Assembly: GCF_019431355.1 (NCBI RefSeq)
Contig: NZ_CP080269.1
Location: 3,995,001 to 4,059,000 of the forward strand
Source of the DNA: Paenibacillus sp. R14(2021)
GTDB lineage: Bacteria; Bacillota; Bacilli; Paenibacillales; Paenibacillaceae
Direction of reading: 5' to 3'
Length of the DNA: 64,000 nucleotides
Shown here piece after piece: positions 49,517 to 57,621 of this stretch (position 1 is its first letter; each line of letters starts with the position of its first letter). The notes under the pieces are model-generated. The model searched no databases. It worked only from the letters and a program-made list of their open reading frames with translations, and was not told the DNA's origin. A program made the position numbers and the translations under genes.

Positions 49517-49845
49517 TAAGCTGCAAGTATTTCAAGCAACAGATTCTTGGTCATTATGATTTGTTTAATATCCTGAGATTGCAGTAAAGAGATCACTTCT
49601 TTGAGCGCAGCTTCTTTCTCAGAATTTGAATCTTGCTTGAAGTTGAACAATTCTTTTAGCTCCACATGAAGCGCTTCAGCAATTTTAGCAAGATTTTCAA
49701 GCGATACATTTCGTTCTCCACGTTCGACGCCGCCAATATACGAGAAATGAAAGCCACACCGTTCACCAAGCTGATCCTGAGACAATCTTCGGTCTTTACG
49801 AATATCTTTTATTTTACCGCCGACTAACTCCAAAATACTTGCCAT
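49504..49845 (-). CDS. XRE-family HTH regulator
   Basis: About 113 residues. The N-terminal 65 residues are an HTH_XRE domain (RKDRRLSQDQLGERCGFHFS and ERGERNVSLENLAKIAEALH); the rest may be a dimerisation helix pair. I chose the ATG at 49845; the frame's earlier GTG lies within the AGAGGTG ribosome site. An inverted repeat overlaps its start, suggesting autoregulation. It separates the first toxin/immunity pair from the IS110 remnant. Confidence 0.88.
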   Translation of the reverse strand: MASILELVGGKIKDIRKDRRLSQDQLGERCGFHFSYIGGVERGERNVSLENLAKIAEALHVELKELFNFKQDSNSEKEAALKEVISLLQSQDIKQIIMTKNLLLEILAAYSNK

Positions 49846-49878
49846 TGTAAACACCTCTAAACAGAAGTGTAGACAATG
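49843..49878. promoter_or_regulatory. Inverted repeat at the HTH gene start (likely operator)
   Basis: CATTGTAAACAC (49843) and GTGTAGACAATG (49867) are inverted repeats, 10 of 12 positions matching, spaced 12 bp. They cover the start codon and ribosome site of the minus-strand HTH gene. Confidence 0.6.
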
Positions 49879-49958
49879 TATAAAGTTGCAGTAAGTAGCG
49901 CATTAGTATTAATATATAATACGTATTAGTATCTATAGGAAGGGGAGGTCGCATACAC

Positions 49959-50705
49959 ATGAAACGGAGAGGTAACCAACAGTTTCTCACGATCGGTGAA
50001 TTGTCATCGAAAATCGGCCGTAGCGCCCAGACAATAAAAAATTGTTGTTTGAATGATATTAGCGTGGAAGAATTAGCAAAGTTTCTACGGAGCTATAGCA
50101 ATCAAGCATTGTCTGTTGGGAAAGCGGCAGCAATTATTGAATTAGTTGAGACTGATGGCGATACAACAAGGGGGGATCAGGATGTGAGAGACGAAGTTAT
50201 TGTTAGCTACGTCCGTCAAGTTGATTTTTTACAGCAAGAAATTGCATTAATAGAACGCCAACTTAGTCAGTTAATCGGGAAATTAGACCTGAAGTTAGAT
50301 ACGATGACAGGCATCGATCTGGTTACTGCGGCAGACTTTATAGCGCAAATTGGTGATATTAGACGATTCAAGAATGCTGATAAACTGGCAAAGTATGCAG
50401 GAATCGCACCTTCTGAACACAGTTCTGGAAATAGTGGGAAAATTAAGAAAAATAAACTGGGTGATCGTCATTTATACGGTTTATTCTATGATTTGGCTAT
50501 TCGACAATTAGCAGTAACAAAGGGCAAGAAAGAACCGCGTAATCCAGCAATGTTAGCCTATTATCACAGCAAATTAGAAGCTAATAAGACGAGGAAACAG
50601 GCCGTAGTATACGTAATGCGAAAGTTGGTTAATGTGATTTACGGTATGATGAAGCATAAGACGGCTTATGTTATGCCAGAAGTTCAAATGAACATAGCGG
50701 GGTAA
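49959..50705 (+). CDS. IS110-family transposase, N-terminal domain lost
   Basis: 248 residues. From about residue 34 it matches the middle and C-terminal part of the intact IS110 transposase at 57829 (ELAKFLRSYSNQALSVGKAA; LDTMTGIDLVTAADFIAQIG; YAGIAPSEHSSGNSGK). The N-terminal RuvC-like DEDD domain is missing; in its place are about 30 residues resembling a MerR-type helix-turn-helix start (FLTIGELSSKIGRSAQTIKN). It should be inactive for recombination. Its 3' side ends against RHS core sequence at 50739. Confidence 0.85.
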   Translation: MKRRGNQQFLTIGELSSKIGRSAQTIKNCCLNDISVEELAKFLRSYSNQALSVGKAAAIIELVETDGDTTRGDQDVRDEVIVSYVRQVDFLQQEIALIERQLSQLIGKLDLKLDTMTGIDLVTAADFIAQIGDIRRFKNADKLAKYAGIAPSEHSSGNSGKIKKNKLGDRHLYGLFYDLAIRQLAVTKGKKEPRNPAMLAYYHSKLEANKTRKQAVVYVMRKLVNVIYGMMKHKTAYVMPEVQMNIAG

Positions 50706-50775
50706 TTTCTTAATTTAAGATGTACGCTTTATAAAATAGGATACGTATGAGGGTGAGATTGATAGTCCGCAGACG

Positions 50776-51744
50776 TTGAATTTGTATACGTATGTGAGCA
50801 ATAACCCTGTAACTTATCTAGATCCTTCAGGACATGTTCAAATGGATCAAACCGATAATTCGACCATTGATCAGTTAATACATGACCGTAAAATATATCT
50901 TCAAACCGCAGGGGATCAACTAAGTCACTTGAACATCGTACAGTACAATAAAATAATTGACATTTATGTGGATTGGTTGAATGCGGATATAAACTTTGCC
51001 CGTCAAGCTGGTGTCAAAAACGATTTATATTGGAAAATACGGGGGCAGTGGGGAAGATATTTTAATAACCCATTGGATTCACCTCCACACGCACGAAATA
51101 AACAGACAATTATTCCTGGTGATTCTAGTAATACAAAATTCATAGATTTGTTTGAGAAAGCAACACTCACTAGTAAAAACAGTGCACAAAACACCACGGC
51201 AGCTGCAGAATCGGCTATTAAAAAACTAAAGAGCTATTATACTGAATATTATGAGCGGGAATATAATCAGGCCTATAAGATCATGCAATCGGTTGGGGTA
51301 TCCATGTCTATGGAGGTACCGTTAGAACCGGCAGCCATAGCAGGTCAGTTATCAAGAGAAGTGGGCATAGTAGAACGTGGAGCGTCGCAGAATTCACATG
51401 TTGCTAATAAGGCTCCAGGGCAAAATGGTGCTAAGGGTGCAGGTAATGAAGGTAGACAAATCGTAAGAACAAACTTAGGCAATGAAATTGATATAACGCC
51501 TTATAAAAATCATACTACTGCACCGTCTAATAGGAATCCTGGATTAAAAGGTGAACCTAATTCAAGCGTAGATATCGTTGACCCAAATACTGGTCAAATA
51601 AAAACACGTAGATACTATGGACCGGACGGCAAAGCAACAAGGGATGTGGATATGACAGATCATGGGAATCCGAAACTGCATCCAGAAGTCCCGCACGAGC
51701 ATAAGTTTGAATATAATTCTGATGGTTCACTGAAGTCTAGGTAA
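50776..51744 (+). CDS. Displaced RHS C-terminal tip 2 (orphan toxin)
   Basis: Up to 322 residues from a TTG within RHS core sequence; homology to the RHS core begins at 50739 (DTYEGEID..PQTLNLYTYV). The frame lacks the N-terminal RHS shell and is a displaced tip. The tip has a helical middle (about 35-170) and a compact C-terminus with conserved-looking polar motif RRYYGPDGKATRDVDMTDHG then NPKLHPEVPHEHKF, typical of one class of polymorphic nuclease-type toxins; the exact family is not certain. The partner gene follows at 12 bp. Whether it is expressed alone is doubtful, as no good ribosome site precedes it. Confidence 0.75.
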   Translation: MNLYTYVSNNPVTYLDPSGHVQMDQTDNSTIDQLIHDRKIYLQTAGDQLSHLNIVQYNKIIDIYVDWLNADINFARQAGVKNDLYWKIRGQWGRYFNNPLDSPPHARNKQTIIPGDSSNTKFIDLFEKATLTSKNSAQNTTAAAESAIKKLKSYYTEYYEREYNQAYKIMQSVGVSMSMEVPLEPAAIAGQLSREVGIVERGASQNSHVANKAPGQNGAKGAGNEGRQIVRTNLGNEIDITPYKNHTTAPSNRNPGLKGEPNSSVDIVDPNTGQIKTRRYYGPDGKATRDVDMTDHGNPKLHPEVPHEHKFEYNSDGSLKSR

Positions 51745-51755
51745 GGAGGGTTTAC

Positions 51756-51983
51756 ATGAACTATAGTGAATTTGAGCAGTTGGTAAGCTGTGGCATGGAG
51801 TACAGTTTTTATCTTACAGATGAAGAATATTGGATAAGTCATAATGAGGATGGATTCTACTTAACAAGGGTAAGAGATAGACACTCGCAAGAATTTAAAA
51901 CAGCTGAAGCTCTATTTAAGAATGGTCGAATTAATGGGAAGTCTCTTCTAGAATTATGGGATTCTATAAAAGAGTATTTCTAA
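51756..51983 (+). CDS. Small immunity-like protein for tip 2
   Basis: A 75-residue acidic protein, ATG behind an AAGGAGGG site, 12 bp after tip 2. The sequence (YSFYLTDEEYWISHNEDGFY; ELWDSIKEYF) resembles small immunity proteins found after RHS-type tips in Bacillota. Function inferred from position and size. Confidence 0.75.
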   Translation: MNYSEFEQLVSCGMEYSFYLTDEEYWISHNEDGFYLTRVRDRHSQEFKTAEALFKNGRINGKSLLELWDSIKEYF

Positions 51984-52040
51984 AGAGACACTGAGTAGTA
52001 TGGATTACTTGTAAGGACGTTATGATAATCAGTAAAATTT

Positions 52041-52078
52041 AGCCTTGATTGGCCTCAGGCCTTTCAAGGTTTTCTTTT
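52041..52078 (+). terminator. Terminator after tip 2/immunity 2
   Basis: CCTTGA and TCAAGG border the stem GGCCT/AGGCC, followed by TTTTCTTTT. Confidence 0.75.
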
Positions 52079-52109
52079 GGTGAATTATTTAATAGTCGAA
52101 TGAACCCAT

Positions 52110-52642
52110 CAGACGGTACAGGCACCCAAGAGCAGGATGACAACTCCGGCTATCGCAATAACTGTAATCATGGCAATGGCAACAACGGCAACGCAAACGG
52201 CCATGATAAGGATGATGACATCGGCTCCGGCGGCTGCAGCACGAAGGGCTGGTACAAAGCGCTTGCGAACGGAAACGGCAATAAGCTAGGCCTGTACAAG
52301 AAGCTCAACAAGACCTTCGGAGGTACGGACGGCAGCACAAGCCCGGCGTTTAACGAGATGTTCGAGACCGGCAAGATCGAGAACATTCTGGCCGCGATCG
52401 ACAATGTCGTGAACGGTGAAGTGAACCTGCCGTCCGGGGAGCAAAAGAAACTGTTCGAGCGCATTCGCGCAGCGGGCAAAGGATATACGATTATCGGGAC
52501 GAAATATACTTATAATACACGGAATCAGCTTTCTCACCGCGAGAACCTCATACGGTACGAGGAATACGACTACACCTATGACAAGGCAGGTAGCCTGCTG
52601 TCCGACGGTCGAAGCAAGTTCGAATGGAACGCTCGTGGGCAG
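52110..52642 (+). pseudogene. RHS linker remnant 1
   Basis: This stretch repeats parts of the RHS gene: first bases like 45358-45395 (GTQEQDDNSGY), then, after an internal loss of about 630 bp, bases like 46017-46530 (Gly-Asn linker end, KGWYKALANGNG, TFGGTDG, FETGKIENILAAIDN, EWNARGQ). The match ends at 52642 and a stop comes at 52675. It has no own start signal. It is a fragment of a second RHS copy. Confidence 0.9.
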
Positions 52643-52697
52643 CCCCGGCACTTAGATAAGGATCAGATTCAATAGAAAAACCGTCCGAGATGGACGG

Positions 52698-52916
52698 TTA
52701 AGGTTCTTCGACGAGATCGATGATGTCGCGGATGTCTGTAATATTAAGTGCTTCAGCTATCTTCTCTATATGCTGGAAGTTGATGTTCTGGCGTTTGGAG
52801 TTTGAAAGCTCACTAAGCGCGGCGTGGCGAATGTCTGTAAGCCGGGAAAGTTCTCTCAAGGACATTCCCCTACGACTCGTTTGTTCTTTTATCTTAACCT
52901 TTATTCGTTTCGCCAT
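52698..52916 (-). CDS. Small Cro/XRE-type HTH regulator
   Basis: A 72-residue HTH protein from the ATG at 52916 with AAAGGAG close upstream. The HTH part is MSLRELSRLTDIRHAALSEL followed by INFQHIEKIAEALNI. It reads away from a promoter and symmetric operator (52945-53002) that lie between it and the plus-strand genes, as in phage- or plasmid-type repressor switches. Confidence 0.85.
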   Translation of the reverse strand: MAKRIKVKIKEQTSRRGMSLRELSRLTDIRHAALSELSNSKRQNINFQHIEKIAEALNITDIRDIIDLVEEP

Positions 52917-52944
52917 AGTGCTCCTTTGAAGGAAAAGGAATTGG

Positions 52945-52974
52945 TTGACTATACGCAAAAAGGTACCATATACT
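52945..52974 (+). promoter_or_regulatory. Sigma-A promoter for mobile-segment genes
   Basis: TTGACT (52945) and TATACT (52969) spaced 18 bp. It faces the plus-strand genes from 53158 on, and its -10 box lies in the centre of the inverted repeat 52952-53002. Confidence 0.65.
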
Positions 52975-53002
52975 ACTTTTGAAAGTGGTACGTATAAGCG
53001 TA
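52952..53002. promoter_or_regulatory. Symmetric operator, TACGC-N6-GTACCA and its inverse
   Basis: TACGC (52952), six bases, GTACCA (52963), 17 bases, TGGTAC (52986), six bases, GCGTA (52998): all 11 bases of the two half-sites match and the spacings are identical. It spans the -10 box of the rightward promoter and lies 36 bp from the HTH gene, so it is the probable repressor site. Confidence 0.75.
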
Positions 53003-53157
53003 ATAGGTGCGATTATTCGTAAGCGGTGCTGGCGAGCTGCCTTATTTTAATAATTCATTGCCAGTTCCCTCGGAAGCTGAATGACTGTCGTACTAATTGT
53101 CCGTATACCTGACCGCATTTTCGCGTGCTGATTAATCTACCGAAAGAAGGCTTCCGA

Positions 53158-53598
53158 ATGGAGAAGAATCCTCACCTGAACGAGCTGACGAATGAGCGTG
53201 AAGGCTATGTAATGCGGAACCCGAAGAACGGCGCTGAAATCACCTGCACCCAGAAGTTCGTCGAGCACTGGGAGAAGCGGTGCTTCGAGATCGTTAGAAA
53301 AGGCGAGGTACGACTGATGAAGGATGAAGAAGTTCCGGTGTCGAATTTGAACTTCACCGACCAAGCCGTTAGCCTGGTCGAAATCGTAGCGGAGCGTAAT
53401 ATATCGAACACCCAGTCGATTAAGACGCTGATCGTTGAGAAGGATGGGAAACGCCTGATTGCCCTCCAGAAATGGTGGCGAGAGTCGAGCGAGAATCCTT
53501 GGCGAGAAGGGAAGGGATTCTACTTTAACGCGAGAGATGCGAGTCGTGCTATAGACGACTTGAACTTAGCTGTGACGCGTTTGACCGAGGGAAAGTAA
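53158..53598 (+). CDS. Hypothetical protein of the mobile segment
   Basis: About 146 residues from the ATG at 53158 (GAAGG upstream; the frame extends to 53125). It is charged and soluble, without membrane segments: YVMRNPKNGAEITCTQKFVE near residue 18 and LIALQKWWRESSENPWREGK near 103. I do not recognise a family. It is the first gene behind the repressed promoter, so it may serve plasmid or element maintenance. Confidence 0.65.
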   Translation: MEKNPHLNELTNEREGYVMRNPKNGAEITCTQKFVEHWEKRCFEIVRKGEVRLMKDEEVPVSNLNFTDQAVSLVEIVAERNISNTQSIKTLIVEKDGKRLIALQKWWRESSENPWREGKGFYFNARDASRAIDDLNLAVTRLTEGK

Positions 53599-53623
53599 GT
53601 TCGAGGAGACGAGGTGATGCTTA

Positions 53624-54037
53624 ATGGCCAACAAATCCATAAGTGTTCCTGCTGACATTAAGACGTTTTTGGACGGGCTTCCTAACGCGAGCAGTTACGT
53701 CGTGGATCTGATTAACCGAGATCGTGGAAGCGGCGATGTTAATCTGGAGCGTTCGATTCGGAACGTGTTAACTGAGCTACTCGCCGAGCTGAAGGCTCCT
53801 CCCGTCCAGCCTGAGCCAGAATGGCACGTACTTGAGACAAGAGCATGTTTGGAGCTGACGGTAGCCGCTGATGACCCGTTTGTCCTTGGTGACCCTCGCG
53901 TCCTTGCGGAGATCGATCGTATGGCTGGGCGAGAAGGTTATCTGACCCGCGTTCGGATGGACGGCGTTATGACCTTTGGTCAGAATGAATTGGCGAGAAG
54001 GACGTTGTACTATGAACGGAACGCGCCTATCCGCTAA
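53624..54037 (+). CDS. RHH-like small protein
   Basis: A 137-residue protein. Its N-terminus (SISVPADIKTFLDGLPNASS, then YVVDLINRDRG) resembles ribbon-helix-helix DNA-binding proteins of plasmids that control copy number or partition. The rest is acidic with no recognisable domain. It follows the previous gene by 25 bp with a GAGACGAGGTGATG site upstream. Confidence 0.7.
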   Translation: MANKSISVPADIKTFLDGLPNASSYVVDLINRDRGSGDVNLERSIRNVLTELLAELKAPPVQPEPEWHVLETRACLELTVAADDPFVLGDPRVLAEIDRMAGREGYLTRVRMDGVMTFGQNELARRTLYYERNAPIR

Positions 54038-54172
54038 TCGTTACGCGAACCGAACGAAGTCTACCTACGCGAAATGGACGTAAGACGACCAGAAACCGCG
54101 TAAGGCGGGCTTTTCTACGCTTCCTTGAATCTTTATTTGCGAATGGTGGCAAAATGGACGAGAGAGTGCTTT

Positions 54173-54400
54173 ATGGAGCCTGTCACCACGATGATCGAAT
54201 CGAGCGGAGGAATGAACGTGGAGGATTCCTTGGAGGTAAAACTAAGAAGGCAGCTCATCCACTTGGAAAATCGCGAGCGGAAGCGTGCGGTGTATGATCC
54301 TGCCGGTAGAACGGAAGCTGATGTGCTTCGCTCTTTGCTGGAGAATGGAACGTGGGTTAGACCGGAGAGAGCTTCTGAGAGCGGCGAGCGTGAGAGGTAA
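54173..54400 (+). CDS. Hypothetical small charged protein
   Basis: About 75 residues from an ATG at 54173; a TTG at 54125 would give 91. The sequence is mostly helical and charged (DSLEVKLRRQLIHLENRERK; RTEADVLRSLLENGTW). No family recognised. The ribosome site is weak, so the start is uncertain. Confidence 0.5.
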   Translation: MEPVTTMIESSGGMNVEDSLEVKLRRQLIHLENRERKRAVYDPAGRTEADVLRSLLENGTWVRPERASESGERER

Positions 54401-55021
54401 CGATGGACTGAAAAATTCCGATAGAACTTTCCTATCGGTAACGGAGTCCGCAATAAGTAACTGTAATATTATGGTATCTTTATACCAAGAGACGAATGAA
54501 AATACCACCGAACGGCTGTGCTATGGGCTATTTCTATGGAGATCGTGCAGTGTGCTCCTTTGTGGGGAATACAGGAGCCGGCTGCGCTGCTATGGGAAAA
54601 CCGGTCTTCACCGAGCGAAACGTGGATGTAGGCAGTTGTCGTATACGACAAATAAAAGTACGGGGGATATTCAGATGTAGAATGAATCTTCACCTGAACA
54701 TCCTGCTCTTCCCGAAGACCGAAGGTAAGAAGGCGACGGAGCGAAGCGGAGTCTTTCGAGCGAAGCGAGGAAGGGATAAGCGAGAACGAGGAAGAACGTC
54801 AAGCTGCCTGAATATCCGTGAGCAGGGTCTGCCCAATGGAGCCTGAGCCGCTTCACGTATGGGAAGATTCAAGGAATTGGATGTGCTCTACTCCTCGCTA
54901 TCGCTCGGAGAGGACTTCGCTACGCTCGTCCTTCGACGTCTTACGAGAGGATATCGAGGTATCTGGATGAATGGAATGCGCTGGAGATTCCCTGTGCTCT
55001 GGAAGCGAATAGACCTCACCT

Positions 55022-55085
55022 GCCCCCGATGGCGATTGGATGGACGCTGTGCGTCTTAAAATCGCTGATGGGGGTTCTTTGCTTA
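55022..55085 (+). repeat. Structured hairpin copy A
   Basis: CCCCC (55023) and GGGGG (55070) close a long stem; inside, GGCGATT pairs with AATCGCT and a small GACG/CGTC hairpin sits in TGGATGGACG. TTCTTTGCTT follows. It shares architecture and loop with copy B, with different but still pairing stem bases. Confidence 0.7.
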
Positions 55086-55278
55086 CTGCCCGTCGATTTA
55101 ACGGAGCCGTCTTGTTGCCCCTGCTTCCCGATTCTCTTTTTTGAGGTTGGAAATGCGCTGGATGATTTCGGTTTTCCTGATCTTTGATGATACGTTTTGT
55201 GTCCGATAATCCGAAAAATGATACGATCTCCATACATCACGCGTCTCCTTGTGAAGATGTGATGAAGTGGTATGCCGA

Positions 55279-55345
55279 TGCCCCTGCTGGTGACTGGATG
55301 GACGTTAATCGTCCTGAAGTCACTGTCGGGGGCTTCTTTGCTTCT
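55279..55345 (+). repeat. Structured hairpin copy B
   Basis: GCCCC (55280) and GGGGGC (55328) close the stem; inside, GGTGACT pairs with AGTCACT, and GACG/CGTC sits in TGGATGGACG. TTCTTTGCTT follows, as in copy A. Stem positions differ from copy A in a compensating way. Confidence 0.7.
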
Positions 55346-55485
55346 AGGTGCTATTCACGCCTCTCCTAAGTTGGGCTGGGCCATACGTAACTGTGAGAAG
55401 ATTGGATTTCCATGGACACATGCTTGAGTGGATTTCGTAATGCCGGGTTCATTTAGGGTATCTGAACAAGGAAGGATGAAACCGA

Positions 55486-56322
55486 ATGAACAGCTACAAC
55501 TGCCAGATCGTGAAAATCGGTGACTGTCTGCGTGTGAAACGTTACGGACGGAGGATTTACGAGGGAGGGAAGAATCCACGGAGATTGAAGACAGAACGAA
55601 GCGCGGAGATTGCGGAAATCTTGGAAGACCCGTCGTTGTCGAAGCTGGAGAAGCTCATCCATACAGCGATCTTGGAGCCAACGGACAAGGAGGAACGTGC
55701 TGGGAAACGTCCTAATCGCACCCCGAAGCCCGGACGACTGACGCTCTCCGAGCGTGAACGGTTCTGTCACCTGATGGATCGGAACTTTAGTCAAGGTCAT
55801 AAGTTCATTACGCTGACCTACGAGAAGGAGGAGGTATCGATGGATGAAGCTGCGAAGGACTTCGAAAACTGGGTGAAGCGAATGCGGGAGCGGTATGGAG
55901 ATTTTAAATACCTCGCCGTCCGTTCCTTCCAAGAGCGCGGGACAGTTCACTTTCATGTGCTCGCTGATCTGCCGAATATCCCGCGAGCGGAGCTGGCGGA
56001 TGGAACGTTTCGGGACATCTGGGGGCTTGGGAGCGTCGAGTTAAAACGAGTTTATAATATCCAGATGGTAGAACGCCGGAATCGGCTGAAGCTCGATATG
56101 CTAAAGAATCTGCGGAACTTTAAAGCGGATGAGAGATCGTATGGCAAGCGACCGTTTCTTCAAAGTAAGAACCTGATCGTACCGCCGACGATTAAGGGTG
56201 ACTATGATGAGCTGATGAATCGCGTGAAGGAAAAATACGTCCCGAAACTGATGGACTCCCACCGATTCGACGTGGAGTATCTGGACTATATCGAGCTTGA
56301 GACGTATTGGTTAACGAAGTGA
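55486..56322 (+). CDS. HUH-type replication initiator-like protein
   Basis: A 278-residue protein resembling rolling-circle Rep proteins of Gram-positive plasmids and phages. Motif 1, KFITLTYEKEE, is near residue 105 and the HUH motif, VHFHVLADLP, near 153; the segment RSYGKRPFLQSKNL near 218 fits the family's C-terminal end of the domain. The usual catalytic Tyr between these (YxxKY type) is not evident: the equivalent stretch reads LKLDMLKNLRNFK. It may be a divergent or inactive Rep. The ATG follows AAGGAAGG. Confidence 0.75.
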   Translation: MNSYNCQIVKIGDCLRVKRYGRRIYEGGKNPRRLKTERSAEIAEILEDPSLSKLEKLIHTAILEPTDKEERAGKRPNRTPKPGRLTLSERERFCHLMDRNFSQGHKFITLTYEKEEVSMDEAAKDFENWVKRMRERYGDFKYLAVRSFQERGTVHFHVLADLPNIPRAELADGTFRDIWGLGSVELKRVYNIQMVERRNRLKLDMLKNLRNFKADERSYGKRPFLQSKNLIVPPTIKGDYDELMNRVKEKYVPKLMDSHRFDVEYLDYIELETYWLTK

Positions 56323-56566
56323 GTAGTACTTTAAAGGGGTAAAGTATTAAAGTTTATGGAGTAGCCCTGTAACCGCTGTAGGACGGCTGGATAAAGGTAC
56401 TGATGACTTTAATCTTTAAATCGTACAACTTAAAAAACGATGCTTGAACTCCTCCATCTGCGCGTAATATGCTTGCCGCATAGCAATAATTACCAGTTAT
56501 TAGGAGTATAAAGATGAGGCTCCGTTACGGTAATTAAAATTTACGTTGCGATAGGGTGAGGGGAAC

Positions 56567-57343
56567 TTGAACGTGATTGGTTATATTCGCGTTTCGACGC
56601 AAGGGCAAGCGAAAGAAGGCTATAGTCTCGCGTACCAGCGAGATGAGATCGAAGCGTACTGCAAGGCGCAAGGCTGGAACTTGCTTCACGTCTACGAGGA
56701 TGCCGGGATTAGCGGCGCGGAGGTTGATGAAGAAGCGCTCGAAGTCGAGCGGGAAGGCTTCCGGGATATGCTCGAAGCGCTCGCGGATGGCGGTGTGAGT
56801 TACGTGCTCGTGCTGAATACGAATCGCCTGTGGCGTAGCGATATTGTGAAAGTGCTCGTTCATCGCGAGTTGAAGTGCTATGGCGTAGACATCAAGAGCA
56901 TCGAGCAACCGACATACAGCATCCACCGGAAAGACCCGAACGACTTTCTGATTAACGGGCTGATGGAACTGCTCGATCAGTACCAGCGGCTAGAGATCGC
57001 CTTGAAGCTGGGGCGCGGAAGGATGAAGAAAGCCCAGCAAGGTGGCTACGCTGGCGGACGTGCCGCTTTCGGTTATATGGCGAAGAAGGGCAAGAAGGTG
57101 ATTGAAGTAAATGCGCTTCAAGCATCTGCTGTGAGGCAGCTGTTCGAAATACGGAAGAGTAATCCGAGCATGACGCTGGCGGAGACGGCGCGACGGTTGA
57201 ACGCCGAGGGCTATTCGACCCAGCAAGGCAAACGGTTCACGAAGGTGCAGGTGAAGCGAATCCTTGACCGAAAAGAGCTATACGAAGGAAAGATGAGCTA
57301 TGGAAACGTGAAGGCTGCCGGGCTGCACGAAGCGATTCTGTGA
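56567..57343 (+). CDS. Serine recombinase
   Basis: 258 residues. The resolvase domain has YIRVSTQGQAKEGYSLAYQR with the catalytic Ser10, EDAGISGAEV near 44, and VLNTNRLWRSD near 87. A Recombinase domain follows (about 165-255; GYAGGRAAFGYMAKKGKK; RLNAEGYSTQQGKRFTKVQV). It is shorter than large integrases and has no zinc ribbon or coiled-coil end, so it may be truncated or a small class. Start TTG (or GTG at 56573, whose spacing to GAGGGG is better). Confidence 0.9.
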   Translation: MNVIGYIRVSTQGQAKEGYSLAYQRDEIEAYCKAQGWNLLHVYEDAGISGAEVDEEALEVEREGFRDMLEALADGGVSYVLVLNTNRLWRSDIVKVLVHRELKCYGVDIKSIEQPTYSIHRKDPNDFLINGLMELLDQYQRLEIALKLGRGRMKKAQQGGYAGGRAAFGYMAKKGKKVIEVNALQASAVRQLFEIRKSNPSMTLAETARRLNAEGYSTQQGKRFTKVQVKRILDRKELYEGKMSYGNVKAAGLHEAIL

Positions 57344-57356
57344 GGCGGTGGCGTAG

Positions 57357-57617
57357 ATGACGGAGATGGAGCGCTATAACCATTATGTCGAGCAGGAAGA
57401 TCGCGCTGTAGAGCGGCTGGAAACACTGGTATCTTGCCTGAATCCGGTATTTGATCATATCTACCGCTACGGTGAACGATTCGACCGGGACGCGGTCATG
57501 GAGACGCTGCTTACGATCCATGAGAAAGAGACGATTGTACGGCTGGAACTGCTTCACCTGAGATTGGAGAAGGCGTATCTCGCCTATGTGCTGAACTCGC
57601 GTAAGCCTCAAGGCTAA
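57357..57617 (+). CDS. Hypothetical helical protein after the recombinase
   Basis: An 86-residue, mostly helical, acidic protein starting 13 bp after the recombinase gene, behind GAGGCGGTGG. No recognised domain; coupled position suggests a recombinase accessory. It ends just before the IS110 left end. Confidence 0.6.
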   Translation: MTEMERYNHYVEQEDRAVERLETLVSCLNPVFDHIYRYGERFDRDAVMETLLTIHEKETIVRLELLHLRLEKAYLAYVLNSRKPQG

Positions 57618-57621
57618 TTGA

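Larger units (their letters stand above)
54401..55485. other. Non-coding stretch of the mobile segment
   Basis: About 1.1 kb without a convincing gene; open frames here are short, on both strands, and lack ribosome sites. It holds an inverted repeat (CCGATAG...CTATCGG, 54419-54440), purine-rich repeats (GAGCGAAGCGAGGAAGG type, 54735-54800) whose pyrimidine-rich near-complement lies near 54890-54940, and two related hairpins (55022-55075 and 55280-55335). Its place before the Rep gene suits a replication origin or control region. Confidence 0.5.

Noticed and set aside
54285-55240. Several open frames of 60-130 residues on both strands before the Rep-like gene
   Set aside because: They overlap one another, lack ribosome sites and domains, and overlap structured or repeated sequence; treated as non-coding.
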